Assembly: GCA_016169945.1 (NCBI GenBank)
Contig: JADLSH010000184.1
Location: 3,100,001 to 3,164,000, forward strand
Length of the DNA: 64,000 nt
DNA from: Trachythela sp. YZ-2020
Lineage: Eukaryota; Cnidaria; Anthozoa; Malacalcyonacea; Clavulariidae
Reading direction: 5' to 3'
Shown: positions 53,715 through 64,000 of the stretch, piece after piece
Numbering within the stretch: the first letter of the stretch is position 1
Layout of the letters: each line of letters begins with the position of its first letter
The notes under the pieces: model-generated
What the model saw: the letters and a program-made list of their open reading frames with translations, nothing else
Told to the model about the DNA's origin: nothing
Database searches by the model: none
Translations under genes and position numbers: made by a program

Positions 53715-55732
53715 TTGTAAGAGTATGTTTATTAAACGTGATCGATATTGGCTATATGTGTACGTGTACTATTATTGGCAAAATTACAGATCTTATACGC
53801 CCCTTATTTCCTATTTCACAATACAAGGCTTCTTTATTTGCTTTATTACGTTAATAGCTCACGTCCATCCTTGTATATGCCTTGGAATGTTAGGGCTTGA
53901 CCTTAGCCAAGTTTATCAATATTTTTCATGTTACACTATTTATATGGTCTATATTAATATTATTCCTTATCACAAAGAAAATTGGAAGTAGCAAGATAAG
54001 TAAGCGCGTTTCAAATTCACAATTGCGTGCCTATATATGTTAGTTAAAATATAGCTGCGTGAAATTAAATTACTTATATTTTGAGATTTGAGAAAGTTTA
54101 TTAATTCAATAGTATTTATGAAATAGTATTTATCTTTCCTTTAAAAAAGTCTTAAGTATAGCATGTGATGTGACCCAAACTACTTCGAAAGTTAAATAAT
54201 GATGTTGGTAACGTGGTGAAAACATTTGGAAATGGTAATTTTTACCAATAGCAGTTTGAACAGGGACAACGTACTGTCATGCCCAAAGAAATACAATTTA
54301 TTGCCTCCTTACAATGCTATTGTAAAAGCCAAATGCATTAGTGTACATGAAAAGATCCCAAAAGTCAAAAGATTCGAATACTAACTTCAGTGCGACTTGA
54401 ATTTTGACCGCTTACTCAATTGTTAACGTTCATATGATCGAGAAGTTAAAGTGATAACTCTCGACTTTTTATTCAACTTAATTGGAAGTAAAAGAACGTG
54501 CTAAACTGAGAGTGTTCTCAAAAAACCTATTAGAAATCTAATAAATTTATATAATAACTATAAAATACCCCCATTATCAGGGGTTTCAGGAAATACTTCC
54601 TGCGATATGTGTGCCCACAAAAGCGGGGAAAGGAAACAATGATTTAAATGTCGATTGGTAATAATCATAATTGATACTAGGATCTACATATTATCATGAG
54701 CTTAAGTTTTCAATGAAGTCTATCACAAAACAGTCAACCTTGAAAACTGAGAATTTTACCGCGGTATACATTAATACGCTGAACCATTACAGAGTATAAA
54801 TACAACATAAGTGAGAACTCTTGACTTTTTATCCAACTTATAAGTGAAAGAACGCGCTAAAGCCCAAACTCAAAGTCCTCTTAAAACCGGTAAAGGAAAC
54901 TATAAAATTTCTGTATTAACCATGGTGTGAGGATTTACAGGTAATGTAGTCAGCCCGTGCGCCCATGAAGAAATGATTTATATGTCAACGCCTGACCAGT
55001 CATGTGATATAGCATTTGAATTACGCGCGGTCCCAATAGAATCATGATTGTGATGCTAGTTTACAAGATCTGATATATGAGCGTATATATGTTGTAGGGG
55101 TTAAGACTCTGTTTAATCATTATTTGCTTGATGACTTCATGATACCAATGCGATCAAAGAAACCTTTAAAGTTCTGAAACGGCCTGCCTTTGCAAACTCA
55201 AGTTCTCATTGACATTTAGAGAAATGTGTCTAAGACTATAAGAAATGAAGCCCTAGAAGCTGAAATACGAAAATATTCTGTAGGCGAGGACCACCAGAAC
55301 CCCCTTAACCAGTTCACAAGTTCCCGGTTCACCACCTAGCAGTTAGGCTCCATTTTCTTGACACCACCACCCCGGCCTCCCCGCCACCCCCTGCCGCATT
55401 GTTCTATTCTCAAAAGAGGCCCTGAACACAGTAGAATTACTTTTAACCATGAAAAAAGCAATAGTGAATAACATTTCGACGTTTCGTGTCAGTTGGTTAG
55501 TACAGTAAGTGGCTAATACATAAGTGGCCATGCACTTTGTGTTACTGACGCCTATCGATGTATTGTGCAATACCACCTACACTGGCCAACCTCACTTTTC
55601 AGCTGATATACTAATTAAAACGCACACAAACATATGGATAATTTAGGAACATTCCATTTACAAATAAATATTATTTACATCAACAAGCTGGTGTAGCCAC
55701 ATCTAAAAATACACAATACAGTGTTCTCGATA

Positions 55733-56638
55733 TTAGTGCACAGATTTGACTGGGTGCTCTAGTTTCGAGCGAAGTTTCGCGAACATGTTTGTCTTGTGTT
55801 TTGCGTCACTTTTGTTCTTAAGTTTCTCAGCTTGGACAGTTAGTGAGTCTCTGTGTTCAAAACTACAAGAGTTTTCGAAGAGTTTTTCCTTGCTATCAGT
55901 TGTCCATGCACTCGTAAAGTGAGAGATAACGTGGATATCTGGGTCGGATTTGCGTTTCCTCGACTCGAGGTAGGGAGCGTTTTCCGTCTCGGGTCTGAGT
56001 GGGTTTGCGGGTGATTTCTTGATAGGGAAGTTGAATGCAGTGTTTGTAATATCGTGTAACTTTTGCGAGTCAAACGATTTTGATCTTCGAATGCTACCTT
56101 TGCCGCCCTTTCTGCGCTTACGTCTCAAACTTTGTCCATTACTGCTTGTGCTGATTTTGCGTTCGACCTTTTCTTTCGTCGTAGAGTCGTCGTTAGTAGC
56201 TGCTTTGTCTTCCTCGATAGTGCTCGATGTTCTGTTGAAAACACGCGTCGTTAGAAGCGCCTCTGAGAAGGCTTTCATCATAATCATCATCCAATCATCT
56301 CTATCTTCCTGACGGTTGAAACCAAGTGTAAAACTCCGGCTAGTTTTACTTGTCAGTTGCATACAGCAAGGTCTATAACTGTTAAGTTCCATATGGTCAA
56401 GTTTGATTGAAGATAGTTGCTCGTAGGGTAGAAAGGAAAGTGGTTTTGTTTCATGGTTTGGTTTGCCTTCAAACGAGATGAGACCGTTCGCTGTCAGAAC
56501 AAAGTATTGCATCTTTGGTGCTTTCAGTAGATCGCGATGAAACTTGATCAAGTAGCCTTGCTTTATGGCGTACTTTTTCCGTGATGTTTCTTCAGATTCT
56601 TCATTTGTTTTTTCCATTATCGCTTTAATATGATCCAT
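55733..56638 (-). CDS. PH-domain protein, copy E
   Basis: 301 aa from the ATG at 56638 that matches the MDHIKG start of the other copies. A longer in-frame start at 56662 adds MLSKYTRL and cannot be excluded. The PH domain, the basic RRSKSFDS segment and the basic C terminus are all kept, with no frame break. It differs from copies C and D at many sites, for example Tyr-Arg-Pro replacing Cys-Lys-Leu in the middle of the PH domain and NTFRPEAK changed to NPLRPETE. An intact frame despite this divergence suggests selection. Confidence 0.8.
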   Translation of the reverse strand: MDHIKAIMEKTNEESEETSRKKYAIKQGYLIKFHRDLLKAPKMQYFVLTANGLISFEGKPNHETKPLSFLPYEQLSSIKLDHMELNSYRPCCMQLTSKTSRSFTLGFNRQEDRDDWMMIMMKAFSEALLTTRVFNRTSSTIEEDKAATNDDSTTKEKVERKISTSSNGQSLRRKRRKGGKGSIRRSKSFDSQKLHDITNTAFNFPIKKSPANPLRPETENAPYLESRKRKSDPDIHVISHFTSAWTTDSKEKLFENSCSFEHRDSLTVQAEKLKNKSDAKHKTNMFAKLRSKLEHPVKSVH

Positions 56639-58660
56639 AAGCCTCGTATATTTACTCAACATTTACTTTTGTTTGTGATGTTTACTCCGTATCGAGTGTT
56701 GAATGTTAATGACGCACAGCCAAACAATCCTCTTTAAATAATCTCAGCTGGGGTGTAAGTGCCTTCCATAAAAGGAGGTTACCGCCTTCGAGCAAGGCCG
56801 TCTTGAAGTCGCTTGATGATCGCGTGACCCTCGTGTGTTTGGCGTGAAGCAATCTCTAGGAGCTTGTCAATACAGATATATTGTGAAGTTCTGGAAGCAT
56901 AAAGTGACAGTTCCGATTTAAATCAGCAGATGAGATTTGTTGGAATTTCTTTATGAGGCCTAGGGGAAAAGGATATGCCGTATTTCATAGTATTTATATT
57001 TTTATTATAACCTGAATTAAAGCCAGCCCGCTGCGGAAATTATCTGTTATGATCCTGAGAATTTTGGCAAAACAAAATTATATCCTCGTTGTGATCTGGA
57101 ACATTCACGCTCAAACCTATGACGTCAAACTAATTTGGATTTTGAATCAATTAATTCCGGTTTGAGAAATACGTTTTTAAACTCACTCGGTGGTCTGCGG
57201 AAATATGCTTGTAATATCATGGTGTTACACCATTCTACAATCACTTTCTTACTTTTGGTTTTCAAAATGATATTTCGTAATTTTCGTTTGTCGTTCTTTT
57301 CTCCGCAAGACATGCAAGATCATGTTAATTTATGAAGAAGTGATATTGGTTTAGATAGAATAGCAAGAGCTTTGTTTTGAAACAAGCTAGCGAGTCATTT
57401 GATCGTTCCGACTGTCAAGTGCTCTTCACATAAATAGATTGAACCGGGATTATTACAAGTGTAATGAATTGATAGGGGTTGGGTCGACTTGATAAAAGTA
57501 AAACCGGGTTGGTTACAGGGGGAAAGTCTATACAAGCAAACGTGTGTAAAGTCTATTATCTTTTAGTCTGCAGTCGCTAAATGGAAAAGTGTTGCTTGGT
57601 CTGGCCAAATCAGGCACCATCATCAGGCAACATAGATAGATAAACGTTTCCTAATACCCACATTATTATTATAATTACTACAGGAGGAAAACTTGCAAAC
57701 TAAACTAACTTCTTATTATGCTGGATAACTCTATAGGTTTAAGCTGCTCACCCTTCAGGTCCAGTGAGAGCAATCACTTACGGTCCAGTATTACAACAGG
57801 AAGGGTCGACTAGTACCTGGAAAAAGCCGGAAGGCATCTAGCACATTGCTATTTGCAGGATCAGTTGAAATATATTTCCCTAACACGCAACGTTCGAACT
57901 CTCTCTCTCAGCAAAAAATTAAATCTTAACAAAATTTTAATTTTTTGTCAAAATTACCTGCAAGATTAGACTTAATAGGTATTCAGCACTTTTCAATCCG
58001 GCGTAAGCCCTCATGATTATCATCAGTGCAAGCATGCAATATGCTCATAAAATTATTTTGCTAAGGGTTTATCTGTTAATATAACAGCATGAAAGTTAAT
58101 AACAGTCTGTTTTTGAGTGAGAGTGTTATGGTAATTTATATACAGCAGTTCTTCGCGATACAGTGTCCATGTTTACGTCTGTTTGAAGTATACTTGAGAC
58201 ATCGGAAAGCCGATACAAAGCATGTCTTAGCAGTTACGTCTTAGCATGCATATGACCTCGAAGACTCAGAGAGTGCAGTTTATACATGCAGCCCTGCATG
58301 GCACAACCATCATGAGAAAAATATGTTTTCTAAAGGCCAAGGCTACCTCTCTTCCGCAAACAGTCTAATGCTGGCTTCCCTACACGGAACTCGTCTATTT
58401 TCCAACAAAGTTTAAAATTGTATTTTGCTCAGTAATTACAACGATAGTGATCAGTACACCATTTAAAATGGAATGAAACTAACTTTGTACTGGATAGCTT
58501 CAACTGTTCTAAATTATTCTTCACATATATCTATATCCAGTATTATAGGGTCATATTTAATTATTGGTGCAATGTTACTACAGGAGGAAAGCTACATTAA
58601 ACTTACTTTATTTAATTATTTATACTAACTCAATATACATTGAAAGGTTTTGTAGATGGA

Positions 58661-58904
58661 GAATTATTGAGTGAAAATTATATACATTTATTAGACCTGA
58701 CCATGCAGGAACAGCTACGAAAAATAGGTCCCTGGCAGGAATCGAACATGCGGCGCTGCGATTCCGGTGCAGCGCTCTAACCAACTGAGCTACAGTCCAG
58801 TTGTCGAGCTCTAACCACAAGTTCATGCATATACTAGGGTACTGCCAAGTTAAGTTGTGGGTAAATATCAAGATTTTGGTGGCATCTCACTTGATTGAAT
58901 AATA
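58661..58904 (-). mobile_element. tRNA-derived SINE with target duplication
   Basis: 244 bp between perfect 22-bp direct repeats starting ATTGAAAGGTTTTG (58639-58660 and 58905-58926). On the minus strand a tRNA-like region (about 58732-58800) has an A box (TAGCTCAGTTGG) and a B box (GTTCGATTCC). The acceptor ends do not pair and base 33 is not T, so this is not a working tRNA gene. Confidence 0.85.
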
Positions 58905-60095
58905 ATTGAAAGGTTTTGTAGATGGAAAATCCAAAATTATCCGAAGAAATGTTTACATGTAGCCCAACATTAATTTATAAGGACCCTATATATCATCACT
59001 TGCCTTCTTCCGTAACTCCGGCAGCGTCAACGGCCGCTTCCGTACACGTTGTACTTTGTACTTTGCACAGCAATGAGAATCACATAAATAATCTTGTTGT
59101 CTATACTGGATAGTTCTAACTTTTGCTAGGTCTGACTTTCCTCCGCGAACAGTGTAAAATGCCGGCAGTGCTTCGTATACAAAATTATTTTCTTACAATA
59201 TCCAGTTAAATTGCTAAATTTTTGAAACTACAGGACTGCATTTCTAGCGTGTTCTGAAGCGAATCCACCAGAATTGCCTCCAATTGACCGTATTAATCGA
59301 ATTCTTTATTAAAGATCAGATTGGTCCACTATGACTATAGAAGGAAACCAAACTAACTAAACTATAAATCTATTTATACTGGATAACTCAAACACTTCTA
59401 ATCTGCTCCCCCTGCCTGCATGCACGAGGAATAACTTTATTTATACTGGATAGTCTGTTCTCTCTATAGGCCTACTATATACACACAACTCATGAAATGA
59501 TTTGCGCCGCAATTATTTGCGTGCACTATGTATAAACTGCATGCCTTGAATCAAGTAGCGTGAATTGTATATATAGAAGCTCGTCGACTCGCTTTTTTTC
59601 CGTCGTCACTCGCGTAAAATGTCGATAAAAGTCATATTCTATAAGTATTGGAAATTTGGAATACAGCACGTCTAAGCTTTCGAAAAACTCGGGAAGTGTT
59701 GAAATGCATGAGTCCTACCACGAGAAAAACCAGCCACGCTGGAGTCTTGCTGAGGGTGGCTCTCTTCCGCAAACAACCGGTTAAATAACTTCCGTACAAC
59801 TAATTTATTTTCCCACGACTTGTTATGAAATGCAAAATCAAACTTTTTGTTACGTAACCAAAAGAAATTTGAGTATTGTCTGAGGGCGAACTATTTGAAT
59901 CGAAAACTGAACTTTGGAAGAGTTTAAAGCAGGGTATTTTATACGGGAAAACGTCTATACAATCAAGTCTATTGTCTGGTATTATAAGAGTCAAGTTATA
60001 CTTAGGTAAAAATCGTTACTGTATTTATTGCCCTTAGATAGGTCTTACCAAATAGACAAATTTTGTTAACGCTGTTAACATCGTTGATATACCCA

Positions 60096-60679
60096 TAGTT
60101 AATAGAGAGGGCTGGTTTGGAAGCTTCATGAAAGCACAGAATAGGAAATGACCAGCCAGAAAGGCCGCTCAGCAGTGCAACGTGACACCCAATTTTTATG
60201 CAGTTATCTGGCCAGAATAATGGCGGACCAGCCAGTTCAGCGTGTTTATTGGTCAGAAAATACAATTGACTGGCTAGAATAATGGTAATGAACATGCGTA
60301 ATGCGACATGCGCAGCGTCAAAAACTTCAAAGGTTCGGCCTCAAGTGGCCCTTCTAGTCATTTCCTATTCTATGATGAAAGTACAAGATAACTCATTATC
60401 ATATCTAGTATGTTATTGTCCAGGTTTATGCAAAAATGTAGTCCATCATTATCACGTGTGTATTGTATTTTCAGACAAACAACCAATAGCAATGTTTTGG
60501 TTTATTTACCCATCCGTAACTTAAATAATTGCCCAGTTTTTACATGGTTATTGGTTGTTTAGGTGAAAATACAATACACACATGGCGACGAAGAACTACA
60601 TTTTTGCATAAACCTAAACTAACATAGATAATGAGTTTCATTGTACTTTCGTGAAGCTTCCAAACCAGATTAACTATGC
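60096..60679. mobile_element. Foldback MITE, outer element of a nested pair
   Basis: Arms of ~115 bp pair imperfectly and share CTGGTTTGGAAGCTTC at the outer side (60112-60127 and its complement at 60653-60668). The element lies between two TATACCCA copies (60088-60095 and 60680-60687). The paralogous place in unit 3 (near 45045-45055) has only one similar stretch and no element. Its left arm is split by a second element at 60135-60374. Confidence 0.78.
60135..60374. mobile_element. MITE nested inside the foldback element
   Basis: 240 bp with 18-bp inverted ends (CACAGAATAGGAAATGAC, one mismatch). It is flanked by ATGAAAG on both sides (60128-60134 and 60375-60381), the duplicated target in the host element's arm. 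Confidence 0.82.
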
Positions 60680-61363
60680 TATACCCAATTCACAACATGC
60701 ACATGCATGCCACGCAGTTACTATTGTTCTAATTTAAAAAAACATAGAATAGAACAAAGGTAACTGCATGAGCATAAAATTCACGCATGCATGTAGATTA
60801 TTCTAATGCTTAGTTACTTTTGTTCTATTCTATGTGTATAAACAAACATTAGCCAAATTTGTCTATCAGGCGCCCCTTCTGCAAATCACACCATCCTCGA
60901 CCAAACGAAACTTAACCGTAGGCATATATATAGACAATCCAGATCACAATCTTCTGGATTGTCTATGCACGCTCTAACAGTTCTAAACTGATCTTCCTAC
61001 AAATCCACTAAGAACAATTTTTGTTTGTTAAAGATTACTGCAGGGATAATGGAGAACATGTGGGTGAACTCTAAAAGCAATGATGTAGGCATCATTTGCT
61101 CGCTCCAATAAATCTCGTCACATTAGAAAATGTCATGCACTATAGCTACTATATACATGTGGAAACCGTGCATATAATAGACATTTCCTTGAAGCCCACC
61201 TCTGAAACTGTTCTCCCAACAGATCTCTACATAAGAGTAATCATTTTATTGTCCAGTATATTACATTTGGAAAAGCCAGGAATACCAGGGATATCCCCGT
61301 AAGACAGGCAGTTTTTGCACAGGATAATTTTTCTGCTACTCAAAGGCTATACCCTGCTTATTA

Positions 61364-62015
61364 TACAGGGTGTATAAAAATAAGTAATTCAACTTTGGGA
61401 TGCTATCGCGCGTATAATATTCAGTTTATAGGTTTACCTTTTTTACACAAATATAGATCAGGCTTTTAGTTGTCAAATGACACTTTTTTGTAACCGCCTG
61501 CGATCAGTAATGGTCCAATACGAACCGATGAGAATATAGAGTTGTCGAAATAACATTTTCCCACCTTTGGGAATTAAACGTCGTGTAAATTTTCGACCAT
61601 TTGCCCAAATGATCGTTGCCCAAACGTTCAGCATTGCCAGTTCAGTCAGCAAAGTACTTGTTTCGTAAAATGTTTCAACCACCAAATTTCGTTGTTAAAT
61701 CGCAATTTGAACCTTCTTTAAATTTACCAAGACTTGTCTTAATAAATAGGACATGGCATGGGTTGCGCCATCTTATTAAAAATTCTTAAATTTGAACCGA
61801 AATGAGAATAATTTCAACAGGCAGACAATAGCTTTCACTCAACGCCCAATGATTGAAAAATGCGTTTTGGACCGACAGAATTTTTAATCGTATCGTATTT
61901 GACCATTTTTGATCGCAAAATATGCTCTGAAAATAATTTTGGCCACTGTTATTTGCAGATATATTGCAGTAGAACAGTTCTTCAACTCGCCATGTTTCCG
62001 TCGTCCCGACCATAT
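61364..62015. mobile_element. TACAGGGTGT-ended element, copy 2 (truncated)
   Basis: Inverted relative to the copy at 45165-45939. Only one end (TACAGGGTGT, 61364-61373) is present; the other is lost near 62015. The adjoining 61110-61363 is also the inverse of 45940-46190. Confidence 0.65.
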
Positions 62016-62809
62016 AGTGATTATCTTGATATGTAATAATATCTTGAACGTACTGCTACAGGAGCTGGAGAGGTTAAGAACGTCGACGTTTCGAGCGAAG
62101 GCCCTTCATTTGGCTACTAACTTCCAGACGAAGGGCCTTCGCTCGGAACTGGCGTCGAAGTTCTTGTTGAATTTTTCATGTAGTTTGATCCTGAAGTCCC
62201 AAAGCTTATATCATAAAGATTATCTTATCCTTGTAATTAGTCTCTGGGGCGGCAGGAACTTTAAGGTTTTTGGCTTTTTTTGGCTTCTTTTCTTATTTGG
62301 ATATTTTTGGAATGTTACAAATAAGGAGCTTACTTTATGTAAGCAGAGTTCAGTCACTTCAGTGAACACATAAAATTCAAGATGACGACCGTAATATTAA
62401 AATAGGGACCAGTACTCTCGAAGCAGCGGCGTCTTCGTATGCAATAAAATGTCCAAATATACAACTATAGAGTATAGAATGCGAGAAAATGTTATAAAGA
62501 TTGCATCATGTTTATACATAAAATTTCCATGTTTAAAATATACGAATTCTTCAATTTTGAAAAACATTATGGACAATTGGAAAATTTAAGGCATAGAGAT
62601 TCCTTTGTTTAAAAGTCTATTTTTGACTGCTATGTTTTAGGCATCGCAATACAAAATTTTATCCGTTGATGAAGTAATATTTAACTGAAAATTTAGCGGG
62701 ATATGTTACAGAGGCATTGCGTTTTGAGTATACAGGCGTATATAGAAACATCTGACCACTGACCTGCTATTGTAAAGCCTTGTTTTTATTTAGTCATAAC
62801 TTCACATTA

Positions 62810-62960
62810 CTTGTTATGTATTTTCATAAAGGTTAATGAAATAGTTCTTAAATTTACGCTTAAAGGAAAATTTACTAAGTTTCTTGAAAGATTCATCAAT
62901 TGTGTTCCAAATTTTGGGCCCCTGATATCTAAATTTGCATGACTGTCAGTATGTCCTGAA
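62810..62960 (-). mobile_element. Non-LTR retrotransposon 3' remnant, paralogue of 47224-47450
   Basis: The minus strand carries CKFRYQGPKIWNTIDESF and a Lys-rich end stopping after NLYENT, typical of the last residues of a CR1/jockey-type RT ORF. The rest of the element is missing. Confidence 0.65.
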
Positions 62961-64000
62961 CATATACTAACACTTTTAATCTTTGACATAATAATTTAAT
63001 GTTTGACATAATAAAGATATAAGCCAAGAAGGGCATAATAGGACACAAAAGTTCTGGCCAACATTTGGGGATGTTCATGGGAATTGACCTTGCTTGGCAA
63101 TTTTTCTTTCCCAATTTAGTCCCAGCGACTTAACGCTCAATAGAGCGTCTAGTTTTTTCTAAAACCATATTTGGAGAAATATATATTTATAATAACAATG
63201 GTATAACAATATACTCCTTTATGTTTTGTCCTTAGTTACCAGTAGTATTTCATTACCAAGGCAAAAGAAGCAGCTGCAGGGAGTGTTTCAATTAAAATGA
63301 AATATGTCTAATTCATGGTAAACATTTAATTAAACTAATGCTTCTAATAACACACCACCCCAATAAACACCAGTAAATATTTATCCAATCTACGAGTACC
63401 AAATGAAAATTCATACGTAATGCGAAAGCTGTACGAAATAAAGTCCTATACCAAAGGCGCAAAGGAAAATTATACTTATAATTTTGCCGGTTGCCGATCG
63501 GTAGGAATGGATTCGGTCCCAGGTTCACAATGTATTTGTGCATGTAGACGGTGAAAATTGTTTAAGTTTCGCGAGTGATTAAGTAACGTATAAGTGTTCT
63601 CAAAAAAATGTCTGAAATTTCTATCCAAATACCACTTCTCTCACTTGATTAGAAAATGAAAATGAAACGGCAATTTAGAACAGTCAAAATAACTAAAGAC
63701 TGCAGATTGAATATAAAGTGCTACAAAAGGTACAATTTGTACAATTCGTGTCAATTTTATGTTTTGTGCCATAGTTAAGTTGCAGTGTTCTATCAAGAAT
63801 AAAAACAACGAGGTTGAACTTCAATATAGAATATGTACATGTAATAAATATTGAATTATTGACAGTAAAAGTTTACCTAGATCATTACATATGCTTAAAG
63901 TGGCTGCACGTACGATCCCATCCACCTGCTGAATTCACGATATTCTAAATGCTAACAATTCGGCATACACCGACTCAGTTACTGCGTGTCTAGCTTCAAG

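Larger units (their letters stand above)
53715..64000. repeat. Second copy of the large duplicated segment
   Basis: Begins with repeat R1 (53715-53965), then aligns in order to 19.9-21.3 kb, to a single ~6-kb inner unit with PH copy E, and to 42.7-49.4 kb. It ends at the window edge within sequence equal to the 5' flank of the PAN gene. Many indels separate it from the first copy, so it is older than the split of units 2 and 3. No further gene is recognised between 56639 and 64000. Confidence 0.8.

Noticed and set aside
58732..58800. tRNA gene candidate with good A and B boxes
   Set aside because: The acceptor stem does not pair, anticodon-loop position 33 is C, and the copy lies within SINE target duplications.

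Overview
The window is animal nuclear DNA: AT-rich, with long non-coding stretches, GT-AG introns, PH- and PAN-domain genes and many families of eukaryotic transposons. A cnidarian is my best guess, from the repeat types and a secreted PAN/mucin-like gene, but nothing in the sequence proves it.

The main object is one complete Polinton/Maverick element at 1884-17298 (15,415 bp). It has terminal inverted repeats built on a 44-bp tandem repeat and a perfect 6-bp target duplication, CAGGCT. It sits inside an older tRNA-like SINE, whose halves lie at about 1635-1883 and 17305-17362. The element carries the full virus-like set: protein-primed DNA polymerase B, chromodomain integrase, FtsK/HerA-type packaging ATPase, adenain-like cysteine protease, double jelly-roll major capsid protein, penton-like minor capsid protein and several small core-like proteins. 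Accessory genes at the left end are more variable: a split RING-like protein, a broken C2H2 zinc-finger relic, a bZIP-like protein, a GRF zinc-finger protein and a short protein with a Bcl-2 BH1-like segment. Integrase, minor capsid, core-like protein, major capsid and protease form one minus-strand block; three of its junctions are only 0-2 nt from stop to start. Single-base frameshifts interrupt the polymerase, both capsid genes, a small conserved ORF and the RING-like gene, so this copy is either recently dead or affected by assembly errors in homopolymers.

The rest is a tandemly duplicated locus. A single-exon gene for a ~302-aa PH-domain protein occurs five times on the minus strand (start of window, 22.6, 29.6, 36.5 and 55.7 kb). 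It also survives as two small 3' relics at 18.5 and 21.4 kb. The copies at 29.6 and 36.5 kb lie in units exactly 6,904 bp apart, and the third unit is a patchwork of the first two, suggesting gene conversion. A larger duplication repeats 18.6-49.4 kb (with fewer inner units) at 53.7-64.0 kb. It includes the 5' flank of a secreted PAN-domain gene (49.4-51.3 kb), so a second copy of that gene should start just past the window end.

Because the units are paralogous, several insertions can be dated against empty sites: a 208-bp MITE (24.55 kb), a MULE with ~200-bp repeat-built ends (43.27-45.01 kb) and a nested foldback pair (60.1-60.7 kb). Other mobile DNA includes a hAT-like element with 8-bp duplications (17.7-18.5 kb), several 5'-truncated non-LTR retrotransposons, a tRNA-derived SINE (58.7 kb) and a TACAGGGTGT-ended element found in opposite orientations in two units. 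No functional tRNA, rRNA or CRISPR array was seen.
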